Part shown: piece after piece, positions 1 to 5,068 of the stretch
How the letters are laid out: each line of letters begins with the position of its first letter
How positions within the stretch are numbered: the stretch's first letter is position 1
From: CAYXUW01 sp964468375
GTDB lineage: Bacteria; Planctomycetota; Phycisphaerae; Sedimentisphaerales; Anaerobacaceae
Length of the DNA: 11,515 nucleotides
Reading direction: 5' to 3'
Assembly: GCA_964468375.1 (NCBI GenBank)
Contig: CAYXUW010000077.1
Location: 1 to 11,515 of the forward strand
Made by a program: the position numbers and the translations under genes
The notes under the pieces: generated by a model
Seen by the model: the letters and a program-made list of their open reading frames with translations, nothing else
The model's database searches: none
Told to the model about the DNA's origin: nothing

Positions 1-1
1 G

Positions 2-379
2 ATTATCATAGACAGGCAGGGGGGGCGAACCCGTTACCAGAGAAACTTGCAGAAAATGTTTCCAGATATGGAACTGAGAATCCTTCAGGAAAATCCGAAA
101 ACCAGCAGCTATGAGCTGACAGCAGGCGGCAGACAGATGCGTCTCCATTTCGTAGTTGGCGCGGATGAGCGTTTCTTTCCCGTTTCACTGGCATCGATGG
201 TAAGCAAATATATCAGAGAACTTCTGGTGGATAATATAAACCGCTATTTCACAAGTTTTTATTCGGACCTTAAACCGACCGCCGGTTACTGGAAAGACGG
301 CCTGCGTTTCATCGAAGACCTCAAAAAAAACATCCCTCATGCTCCGTTCGACAGCGATCTTCTCATCAGGTGCCGATAA
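2..379 (+). CDS. RNase HII-like protein, C-terminal part (5' end outside window)
   Basis: The frame is open from the left edge and gives 125 residues before TAA. Several features fit the C-terminal half of an RNase HII-type fold, which cleaves RNA in RNA/DNA hybrids. Asp4 in IIIDRQGG sits where RNase HII has its third acidic residue (LIDGN in E. coli). Asp55 in VVGADERFFPV precedes LASMVSKYIRE, which resembles the RNase HII segment GDS..P.ISAASILAKVTRD and its fourth catalytic Asp. TAGYWKDGLRFIEDL fits the C-terminal HKGY..K.HL.AL region. The first two acidic residues (GIDEAGRG) would lie outside the window, so activity cannot be judged. Similarity to classical RNase HII is low; it is better called a divergent relative than rnhB. 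Internal ATG/TTG codons near 47 are not credible starts because the conserved Asp lies before them. Confidence 0.6.
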   Translation: MIIDRQGGRTRYQRNLQKMFPDMELRILQENPKTSSYELTAGGRQMRLHFVVGADERFFPVSLASMVSKYIRELLVDNINRYFTSFYSDLKPTAGYWKDGLRFIEDLKKNIPHAPFDSDLLIRCR

Positions 380-464
380 ATAATCGTGTTAGCCGTCTCC
401 AGACTAGATAGAAAGCTGGAACCGGCAATAGAAACCCAGATATTTTAAAACGCTCTATATCAGC

Positions 465-487
465 TCAGAAAATCAAGTTTTTTCTGA
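465..487. repeat. A/T-rich hairpin between RNase HII-like and response-regulator genes
   Basis: TCAGAAAA (465-472) pairs with TTTTCTGA (480-487) around a 7-nt loop, 85 nt after the stop of the upstream gene. There is no GC clamp and no separate T-tract, so it is at best a weak terminator or leader structure. The rest of the 380-573 spacer holds nothing I can name. Confidence 0.35.
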
Positions 488-573
488 AGGCACCATCCCG
501 ATATGCCGACAATTTACGATGTATGGTTTTAAATTTAAGGTAAATAAGCTCAAAATCAGAAGAGGAAAACAGG

Positions 574-987
574 GTGTTAGACACAAAACCAAAACTAAAG
601 CGAGTATTGCTCGTCGAAGATGACAGCGTTGATGCTATGACAGTCAAAAGAGCAATGGAAGAACTGAGAGTTAGAAACGAATTGGTTCATTTCACCACTG
701 CCGAAAAAGCATTGGAACATCTAGAAAACGAGAGCGAGAAGTCGGTATGTGTGATTCTGCTCGATTTGAATCTGCCAGGGATGAACGGTATCGATTTTCT
801 AAAAACGGTAAAATCAAATGACTCATTAAAAAATATTCCCGTTGTGATGCTGGCCGCATCACGGGAGGAAAAGAATATCGTTGAAACATTTAATCTCGGC
901 GTAGCCGGATATATATTCAAACCTGTTGACAGCAAGAAACTCGAAGAATTCGAGCCGATTAAGCTGTATCTTACAGTATGGGGATGA
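574..987 (+). CDS. Single-domain (Rcp/CheY-like) response regulator
   Basis: A 137-aa stand-alone receiver domain with no output domain. The acidic pocket is E15-D16-D17 (VLLVEDD), the phospho-acceptor is D64 (ILLDLNLPGMNG) and the conserved Lys is K116 (FKPV). The pattern LPGMNGIDFLKTVK and the IPVV-L--S strand are of the cyanobacterial Rcp1 type, usually paired with phytochrome-like or other soluble histidine kinases; no kinase is in this window. The start is GTG with AGAGGA at 561-566, 7 nt upstream; no better in-frame start is visible. Oddity: the position five residues after the conserved Pro, normally Thr/Ser (T87 in CheY), is Ala94, so the usual Thr-Tyr switch may be altered. The C-terminus (IKLYLTVWG) is shorter than the usual Rcp-type tail. 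It converges with the alcohol dehydrogenase, 62 bp away. Confidence 0.88.
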   Translation: MLDTKPKLKRVLLVEDDSVDAMTVKRAMEELRVRNELVHFTTAEKALEHLENESEKSVCVILLDLNLPGMNGIDFLKTVKSNDSLKNIPVVMLAASREEKNIVETFNLGVAGYIFKPVDSKKLEEFEPIKLYLTVWG

Positions 988-1049
988 ACGGGCGGCGAAA
1001 AGAGCGGCTTGTTCTGAATCAACTAATTATTTCTCGGCGGATTGAATAT

Positions 1050-2063
1050 TTACTCACCGACCCGCAAAACAGCAGCTGCACGAAGTTTGGAATGCTTTAT
1101 TCTAATGAGAACCTCATTTGCCTGAGCCAGCGGAAATTCTTCAACAGTAGGGGTAATCGGAATTTCAGCAGCTAAAGGCAGAAATTCTTCAGCATCTCGC
1201 CGAGTAACGTTGGCAACGCTTTTTATTTCCCTCTCGAGCCAGAGATGTTTCACATAATCCAGCTCCGGCACCATCGTTTCTTTACGAATCGCGTTTATAA
1301 CTAATCGCCCGCCTCTATTAAGAACACCCAAAGCATCACGAACACATTCGCCAGCCGGTGTAAAATCCATTACCTTATCCGGCTGGGCAGGGGGGTGGTC
1401 TCCGGACCGCCCTGTCCAAGCCGCCCCCAGATTCTTCGCCAGTTTCGCATGCTCTGCCGTCTTGGTGAAAACAAAGACTTTACTGTTCGGAAATTTGTGC
1501 TTTATTACCTGGATTACGATATGGGCGCATGCCCCGAAGCCGAACAAACCGATTGTTTGCCCGTTGCTGATTTCAGCTAATCTAAGGGTGCGGTAGCCGA
1601 TTACACCTGCACACAAAAGCGGTGCCGCCTGCACATCGGTGAACTGCTCGGGTATTTTGTAAGCACAGTCTTCTCCGATGACCATATATTCTGCATAGCC
1701 GCCGTCGGCATCTTTACCCGTCCACTTGGCGTCTCTGCAGAGGTTTTCCTGCCCCTTGCTGCAAAAATCACACTTGCCGCAGGATTGGTACAACCATGTA
1801 ATTCCCACACGCTCGCCCCCGCTGAATTTGCTCACTGCTTTTCCGGTATCTGCGACGGTGCCGACCACTTGATGGCCGGGAACTATCGGGAATTTACCCG
1901 GTATTAACCTGCCCTCAACCTCATCCAAATCCGTATGGCAGGCGCCGCAAACTGAAACCTTAACCAAAATTTGATTGTCACCCGGTTTGGGTATCGGCAA
2001 ATCAGCCCGCTCTAAAGGCATCCCTTCCACCGGCGATGTTTTGTTTAATACGATAGCTCTCAT
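1050..2063 (-). CDS. Zinc-dependent alcohol dehydrogenase (MDR family)
   Basis: 337-aa medium-chain dehydrogenase, oxidising alcohols or reducing aldehydes with NAD(P). Catalytic zinc ligands are visible: C42 (CGACHTD), H64 (PGHQVVG) and C151 (LLCAGVIGYR). The structural zinc site is the four cysteines C95, C98, C101 and C109. GFGACA at about 173-178 is the Rossmann dinucleotide loop, followed by VFVFTKT. The usual GHE is GHQ here, a variant known in this branch of zinc alcohol dehydrogenases. I start at ATG 2061-2063 (MRAIVLNK), the normal N-terminus of the family; a longer reading from 2126 would overlap the macro-domain gene and adds non-family residues. The ATG overlaps the TGA of that gene (ATGA), which implies translational coupling. 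Substrate cannot be told from sequence. Confidence 0.92.
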   Translation of the reverse strand: MRAIVLNKTSPVEGMPLERADLPIPKPGDNQILVKVSVCGACHTDLDEVEGRLIPGKFPIVPGHQVVGTVADTGKAVSKFSGGERVGITWLYQSCGKCDFCSKGQENLCRDAKWTGKDADGGYAEYMVIGEDCAYKIPEQFTDVQAAPLLCAGVIGYRTLRLAEISNGQTIGLFGFGACAHIVIQVIKHKFPNSKVFVFTKTAEHAKLAKNLGAAWTGRSGDHPPAQPDKVMDFTPAGECVRDALGVLNRGGRLVINAIRKETMVPELDYVKHLWLEREIKSVANVTRRDAEEFLPLAAEIPITPTVEEFPLAQANEVLIRIKHSKLRAAAVLRVGE

Positions 2064-2590
2064 TGTGGAATTTCCTGTTTTAGCTGGTTCGCAAAAACCT
2101 CGTAACTGTCTCGCCCGAACAGACAAAAGACAACCTTTTCTAGGCCGGTTCGACCCTTAAGATAATCAATGATTGTCCGCAGCATTATCTTTGCGCACCT
2201 TTCGATGGGAAAACCGAAAATTCCTGTGCTTATCGCCGGAAAAGAGATGCTTTTTATATTGTTCTCATCGGCGAGTTTCAGTGAATTCAGCGTTGCGTTT
2301 TTTAGCTTCTCGTCTTCGTTTCCTTCGCCCATTTTTGGTCCGATGGCATGAATTACATACTTCGCCTTCAAGTCCCCCGCGGTGGTTTTAACAGCTCCGC
2401 CTACGAACGTCCCGCCTGTTTTATTACATTCCTCCTGAATCTTAGGGCCGCCTTTTCTTCTGATTGCTCCGGCTACACCGCCGCCCAGAATCAGCCGCGC
2501 ATTAGCTGCGTTGACAATTGCCTCTGTTTGCGTCTCCGTAATATCACCTTCCAGAAGCTCCAGAACGCAATTTTCGATAGTTGCTCTCAT
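2060..2590 (-). CDS. Macro-domain protein, probable O-acetyl-ADP-ribose deacetylase
   Basis: A 176-aa single macro domain, family length. Landmarks in order: GDIT (15-18) at the adenine pocket, the NAAN motif (27-30), the glycine-rich GGGVAGAI loop (36-43) for distal ribose, YVIHAIGP (78-85), and STGIFGFP (121-128) for the diphosphate. These fit the YmdB/MacroD-type class that hydrolyses O-acetyl-ADP-ribose and some ADP-ribosylated targets. The gene overlaps the downstream alcohol dehydrogenase by 4 nt. No Shine-Dalgarno sits just before the ATG; instead a strong AAGGAGG lies about 50 nt upstream (2640-2646), in front of a short TTG-started frame. In-frame upstream sequence reaches a stop 21 nt before the ATG with no other start, so ATG 2590 is kept. 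Confidence 0.9.
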   Translation of the reverse strand: MRATIENCVLELLEGDITETQTEAIVNAANARLILGGGVAGAIRRKGGPKIQEECNKTGGTFVGGAVKTTAGDLKAKYVIHAIGPKMGEGNEDEKLKNATLNSLKLADENNIKSISFPAISTGIFGFPIERCAKIMLRTIIDYLKGRTGLEKVVFCLFGRDSYEVFANQLKQEIPQ

Positions 2591-2630
2591 ATCCGGAGGC
2601 CACGATAACTAAAAACCGCCACTTAGGCAA
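2544..2630 (-). CDS. Possible 28-codon leader ORF overlapping the macro-domain start
   Basis: AAGGAGG (2640-2646, minus strand) lies 9 nt before a TTG codon (2628-2630) that opens a 28-codon frame ending in TGA at 2544-2546, inside the macro-domain gene in another frame. The macro gene itself lacks an evident ribosome site, so ribosomes loading here could help open its start. The peptide (begins LPKWRFLVIVASG when read literally) matches nothing I know. It may be coincidence. Confidence 0.22.
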   Translation of the reverse strand: MPKWRFLVIVASGYESNYRKLRSGASGR

Positions 2631-2767
2631 CGTAAAATACCTCCTTGGCAAATAATGGCCACTCAGAGACCACTGGTGAATATAAGGCAGGATATCACGG
2701 CCGTAATTAAAAAATCTGCGGGTATTCAAACAGATGGCGAAAACATACCAGCCGGTTTTCGGATTTG

Positions 2768-3136
2768 CTAAGAGGATGCGTGTGTGGGCTTGTCGCTTTT
2801 TTTGATTTGTTCTATAGCCGCTAACGCAGAGTTCTTATCAGGGGCAAATTCGAAAACAGCATCAAGCCCGGCTACGGTAAATATACCTTTGGTCGGAACG
2901 GAAACGTTATAGAAAATAAGCTGACATCCCTGCTCACGCAGCAAGTCACGCATTGCCAAGAGATTGCTGATATTTGAAGAGGTTACTACCTCGACTTTGG
3001 AAAAATCAATTACAATGTCGCAAGCACCTTTGGAATGGATAAGCTCATTGAGATTTTTGAGTTCATTCCCGATATATAGGTCTTTTGATGGCAAATCAAC
3101 AAGCAAAACATTCCCCGGTAAATTCTGAACGCCCAT
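2768..3136 (-). CDS. STAS-domain protein (anti-sigma-factor-antagonist-like)
   Basis: 122 residues covering one STAS domain, the fold of SpoIIAA/RsbV, which binds partner kinases and is controlled by Ser/Thr phosphorylation. IVIDFSKVEVVTSSNISNLL (41-60) is the strand-helix that carries the phospho-site; QLIFYNVSVPTKGIFTVAGLDAVFEF is the C-terminal half. At the SpoIIAA DSSG site the sequence is T52-S53-S54-N55, so the Asp before the phosphorylatable Ser is Thr and the Gly is Asn; Ser53 itself is kept. I choose ATG 3134-3136 because GGGAG lies 8 nt upstream; a GTG further up (3172) would add 12 residues with no ribosome site. No anti-sigma kinase or phosphatase is adjacent. It is 177 nt upstream of the macro-domain gene, so co-transcription is possible but not shown. 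Confidence 0.82.
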   Translation of the reverse strand: MGVQNLPGNVLLVDLPSKDLYIGNELKNLNELIHSKGACDIVIDFSKVEVVTSSNISNLLAMRDLLREQGCQLIFYNVSVPTKGIFTVAGLDAVFEFAPDKNSALAAIEQIKKSDKPTHASS

Positions 3137-3202
3137 CTCAGTTCTCCCATTTAACTTAAATTGGTTTTGCACACTTCAGATGCTATATCGGAATAAGCTC
3201 TT

Positions 3203-3246
3203 GCCGAATTAAGTAAAAAGCAGCAAATTTATCGTCATAATTCGGC
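3203..3246. repeat. 9-bp inverted repeat upstream of the STAS gene
   Basis: GCCGAATTA (3203-3211) and TAATTCGGC (3238-3246) are perfect inverted copies, 26 nt apart, 67-110 nt before the STAS start. It could be a spaced operator or a hairpin in the leader. No promoter that I trust overlaps it. Confidence 0.4.
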
Positions 3247-3350
3247 TAAATGCTAAAAACAGACGCAAAAACTTTGAAGGCAAAAAAACCCCCACCCCCA
3301 GAAAGATGAACCGCGTTTAGCATTTATCGGGCTTCTGAAGCCGACCGGCA

Positions 3351-3410
3351 CCATCCTCAAAAAGAGCATAATCAGTCGAAAATCTCGACTGCTGCTCCTT
3401 CTGAGGATGG
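3351..3410 (-). terminator. 60-nt nested hairpin after the tandem membrane-protein genes (no U-tract)
   Basis: Three stacked perfect stems: CCATCCTCA (3351-3359) with TGAGGATGG (3402-3410); GAGCA (3364-3368) with TGCTC (3393-3397); CAGTCGA (3373-3379) with TCGACTG (3385-3391) around a 5-nt loop. That is 21 Watson-Crick pairs with two small internal loops. It starts 17 nt after the stop codon of the membrane-protein gene (minus strand), the usual place for a transcript 3' end. It is not followed by a T-run on either strand, so it may be a stability or processing hairpin or part of a repeated extragenic palindrome family rather than a classical intrinsic terminator. The remainder of 3137-3427 has no gene. 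Confidence 0.5.
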
Positions 3411-3427
3411 AAACCGTTCTGTAAACC

Positions 3428-3664
3428 CTACGCTACTGCTCTTCTCCTGTTAAACAGGAAAAGAATAATACCTAGGGCAATCAGGCCGACGAGACCGTTG
3501 TTGCCTAAGGTGTTAAGCAGGGCGGTGAGATTGGTAACAATACTTCCGAAGAAGGGAACTTCGGTGCCGACAAGGATTTCAATGGCAATCCCAAGCGCAA
3601 TCAGCAATAAAGCTATTTCGGTAATCTCACCAAGCCATTTTTTCATCTCTTCCAGAAAACGCAT
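3428..3664 (-). CDS. Small two-helix membrane protein, copy 2
   Basis: A 78-aa protein of unknown function. A charged amphipathic start (MRFLEEMKKW) leads to a hydrophobic segment (about 13-33, EIALLLIALGIAIEILVG), a middle stretch FFGSIVTNLTALLNTLG, a second hydrophobic segment (about 56-71, NGLVGLIALGIILFLF), and a basic tail NRRRAVA. The short motif LIALGI occurs in both helices, so the protein has some internal symmetry. It is about 80% identical to the copy immediately upstream. ATG 3662-3664 is chosen because MR-LEE aligns with the start of copy 1; another ATG directly precedes it. Its ribosome site would lie in the N gap. I do not recognise the family; topology suggests an inner-membrane protein with two helices. 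Confidence 0.72.
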   Translation of the reverse strand: MRFLEEMKKWLGEITEIALLLIALGIAIEILVGTEVPFFGSIVTNLTALLNTLGNNGLVGLIALGIILFLFNRRRAVA

Positions 3665-3671
3665 CATTAAT

Positions 3672-3681
3672 NNNNNNNNNN
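3672..3681. other. Assembly gap (10 N) between tandem paralogues
   Basis: Exactly ten N, the same size as the second gap at 6065-6074, so the size is a scaffolding convention and not measured. At least the end of copy 1, a spacer and the ribosome site of copy 2 should lie here. The tandem near-repeat is a sufficient reason for the assembler to break. Confidence 0.95.
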
Positions 3682-3886
3682 GGATAATACCCAGGGCAAT
3701 CAAGCCGACAAGCCCATTATCGCCAAGGGTCCTAAGTAATACGGTGAGATTGGTAACGATACTGTTTCCAAAGAAAGCGCCTTTATCGCCGAAGATAATC
3801 TCGACCGCAATTCCGAGGGCAATCAGCAGTAAAGCGATTTCAGTAATCTCACCAAGCCATTTTCTCAATTCTTCCAGTATTCGCAT
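3682..3886 (-). CDS. Small two-helix membrane protein, copy 1 (3' end lost in gap)
   Basis: 68 residues are readable (start MRILEELRKW, end GLVGLIALGII) before the run of N. Compared with copy 2 it lacks only the last ten or so residues (LFLFNRRRAVA), which must be in the gap if the gene is intact. The body differs mainly in the loop between helices (FGDKGAFFGNS against VGTEVPFFGS). TAGGAG lies 8 nt before ATG 3884-3886, a clear ribosome site. Read literally through ten N the two copies appear as one 152-aa fusion, but the second copy has its own Met at the matching position, so two tandem genes are far more likely. Function unknown. Confidence 0.7.
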
Positions 3887-4124
3887 TCTTCATTCTCCTA
3901 ATTGAGTATTAAAATAAAGAAATTATTGGACATCTTGACTCTTTTTCGGCGTATGTTTTGACATTACTTTAGTATTTATAACTAAAATGCTCGGAATTGT
4001 TTTTCGCGCAAAAACACCGTCCAACTAATTCTAACCTGCTGAATTACCGCAAAACACGTTTTTCAGCATTGATATGGCCGCTACTCAGCGGCAATGTTAT
4101 CAAGTATCCCCCGGCCCAAACCTT

Positions 4125-4171
4125 GTTAAAATAGGATATTTAGCTTGACTAGGACCGTTAAAATAGGGTAT
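4125..4171 (+). repeat. 15-bp direct repeat, 32-bp period, over the promoter
   Basis: GTTAAAATAGGATAT (4125-4139) and GTTAAAATAGGGTAT (4157-4171) match at 14 of 15 positions. Their 32-bp period is close to three turns of B-DNA, so both copies face the same side of the helix. The second copy runs into the -10 box and the -35 box lies between the copies, a layout fit for a repressor or for cooperative binding. It may also be a duplicated promoter half. Confidence 0.5.
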
Positions 4172-4174
4172 AAT
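4145..4174 (+). promoter_or_regulatory. Near-consensus sigma-70 promoter
   Basis: TTGACT (4145-4150), 18-bp spacer, TATAAT (4169-4174): five of six and six of six consensus positions. A start about 7 nt after the -10 box falls at 4180-4182, on the ATG of the small protein below. This is the best promoter in the window. Confidence 0.75.
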
Positions 4175-4180
4175 ACAAAT

Positions 4181-4348
4181 ATGTTCCGAGGTATCCTTAC
4201 CTTTGTCTTAAGGATGGGACTAATCACTTCGCTTTGGGCATTTATATGGCACATTGTAGAGCCCAGAACCCAGCTTATGCGGATATTAAGAGCAGCGTTA
4301 ATACTTCTCTGCCTCTTAGCCGTCCTAGCGGTATTAAGGTCCACATGA
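4181..4348 (+). CDS. 55-aa small membrane protein, apparently leaderless
   Basis: A short frame encoding MFRGILTFVLRMGL... with two hydrophobic stretches (about 3-25 and 38-52) joined by a charged link (VEPRTQLMRILR). Composition is that of a real small inner-membrane protein: Trp/Phe-rich first helix, Leu/Ala-rich second helix, Arg at helix ends. The ATG lies 6 nt after TATAAT of a strong promoter, so the mRNA would begin at or next to the start codon; no Shine-Dalgarno is possible on that transcript. An upstream in-frame ACG/ATG-like extension from 4145 would require starting inside the -35 box and is rejected. GGTC-CACAT-GACC at 4338-4350 forms a small hairpin over the stop codon. I cannot name a family. 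Confidence 0.55.
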   Translation: MFRGILTFVLRMGLITSLWAFIWHIVEPRTQLMRILRAALILLCLLAVLAVLRST

Positions 4349-4521
4349 CCATAAATGATCCGTTCTCTGCCGTAGTATTTTAGGACGTTCGATTTTTTGT
4401 CATCTCTTGCCACCGCCTGCTAAAATATTCAGCGGCTAAAACCCCAAAAATTCCAACCTGCTTTTTTGTCTCCGCCGTAATATTTCATATACTTTAAATG
4501 GGGAATAAACAGAGCGCGAAC

Positions 4522-4637
4522 ATTTAGACCCTAAATAACTTTGAAATAAGAAGACTTTACTCCTCTTCTTCTGATGGGAGACGGGTTGGCCAACCAAGAC
4601 AAAATTCAAATGGGGGGGCACCGTCTCCTTTTTTTTT
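4522..4637 (+). ncRNA. Candidate structured RNA ending in an intrinsic terminator
   Basis: Three successive plus-strand hairpins in 116 nt: ATTTAG-ACC-CTAAAT (4522-4536), AAGAAGA with TCTTCTT (4548-4554 with 4564-4570, 9-nt loop), and the terminator stem (4577-4628) whose loop holds the 12-bp palindrome GGTTGGCCAACC and a G7 run. Nothing codes here. It could be the 3' untranslated region of the 55-aa gene transcript (promoter to terminator about 457 nt), an independent small RNA, or a leader attenuator for the ferredoxin/tRNA unit. I recognise no known RNA family. Confidence 0.28.
4577..4637 (+). terminator. Intrinsic terminator with long loop
   Basis: GGAGACGG (4577-4584) pairs perfectly with CCGTCTCC (4621-4628), followed directly by nine T (4629-4637). 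The 36-nt loop is long but contains an inner palindrome (GGTTGGCCAACC, 4584-4595) that would shorten it. The direction is plus, so it would end transcripts coming from 4181. Confidence 0.72.
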
Positions 4638-4886
4638 ATTTTGACCTTGTCTCTAAAACTGTCCTGAATTAAACGAGAGTGAATATTTCTTAAACGTTTT
4701 TGCATGCTTCTCAATTACCTTTTGCGTCTCTGGTTGCAAAAACCTACCCCATTTTAGCCTCGTAGCTTCACAAATATGCGTTTCTGACAACCTTAATTTG
4801 GAAAATTTATGTTGTAATATCTGCATAATTTTGTAATATTTCGTTTTTTGCTATATGTTACTCTATTTTTTGAAAGGGTTGTATAG

Positions 4887-5060
4887 ATGCCAGCTAAAGT
4901 AGATAAAGAAAAGTGTACAGGTTGCGAATCATGCGTTTCAGAATGCCCAAGTGATGCTATAAAAATGATTAACAGCAAGGCAGTAGTTGATGCCGATGCC
5001 TGTGTCGATTGCGGCGTTTGTGTTGATACCTGCCCTGTTGAAGCAATCAGCATGGAATAG
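4887..5060 (+). CDS. 2[4Fe-4S] ferredoxin
   Basis: A 57-aa clostridial-type ferredoxin, full length. Two CxxCxxCxxxCP motifs: C10, C13, C16, C20-P21 and C39, C42, C45, C49-P50, each set contributing to both clusters in the usual crossed pattern. The protein is acidic and soluble, a low-potential electron carrier for cytoplasmic redox enzymes such as hydrogenases, oxidoreductases or glutamate-synthase-like enzymes. The start ATG has AAAGGG 8 nt upstream. Its TAG ends 8 nt before the first base of tRNA-Glu, so the two are almost certainly on one transcript and RNase P cleavage would define the mRNA 3' end. Confidence 0.95.
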   Translation: MPAKVDKEKCTGCESCVSECPSDAIKMINSKAVVDADACVDCGVCVDTCPVEAISME

Positions 5061-5068
5061 ATTTGAGT

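Larger units (their letters stand above)
3887..4180. promoter_or_regulatory. Divergent intergenic region with two adjacent hairpins
   Basis: 294 bp without a gene between the divergent starts at 3886 (minus) and 4181 (plus). Two hairpins lie side by side: GCTGAA/TTCAGC (4038-4043 with 4062-4067), and 4069-4103, where TTGATA pairs with TATCAA and an inner GCCGCT pairs with AGCGGC around ACTC. The region also holds the plus-strand promoter given separately. I see no convincing promoter for the minus-strand genes. Confidence 0.4.
4349..4886. other. 538-bp gene-poor, AT-rich stretch before the ferredoxin
   Basis: No credible protein frame; the 92-codon minus-strand frame at 4436-4714 has low-complexity basic composition and no ribosome site. 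It holds an imperfect direct repeat (CTCTGCCGTAGTATTTTA at 4365-4382; CTCCGCCGTAATATTTCA at 4470-4487; 15 of 18 match), a run of hairpins ending in a terminator (separate entries), and after 4638 an AT-rich part with TTGTAATAT twice (near 4814 and 4831) that may contain the ferredoxin promoter. Confidence 0.5.

Noticed and set aside
687..1022. Minus-strand frames of 65-111 codons across the response regulator
   Set aside because: They are antisense shadows of a receiver domain whose motifs are all present in the plus frame; no ribosome site or family resemblance.
2064..2126. Longer start for the alcohol dehydrogenase
   Set aside because: It would add 21 residues that overlap the macro-domain gene; the family begins at MRA-V, and ATG 2063 has the ATGA overlap.
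3281..3300. Minus-strand G5-T-G5 followed by T7 as a terminator or G-quadruplex
   Set aside because: Only two G-runs of this length are present and no stem precedes the T-run, so neither structure is supported.
3428..3886. A single 152-aa fused membrane protein
   Set aside because: The fusion exists only by reading through ten N of arbitrary length; copy 2 has its own aligned Met start and copy 1 lacks just the tail seen in copy 2.
4126..4413. 95-codon minus-strand frame
   Set aside because: It is antisense to the promoter and the 55-aa gene, has no ribosome site and looks like nothing known.
4436..4714. 92-codon minus-strand frame
   Set aside because: It runs antisense through the terminator and hairpins with Lys/Arg-rich low-complexity composition; not credible as a protein.
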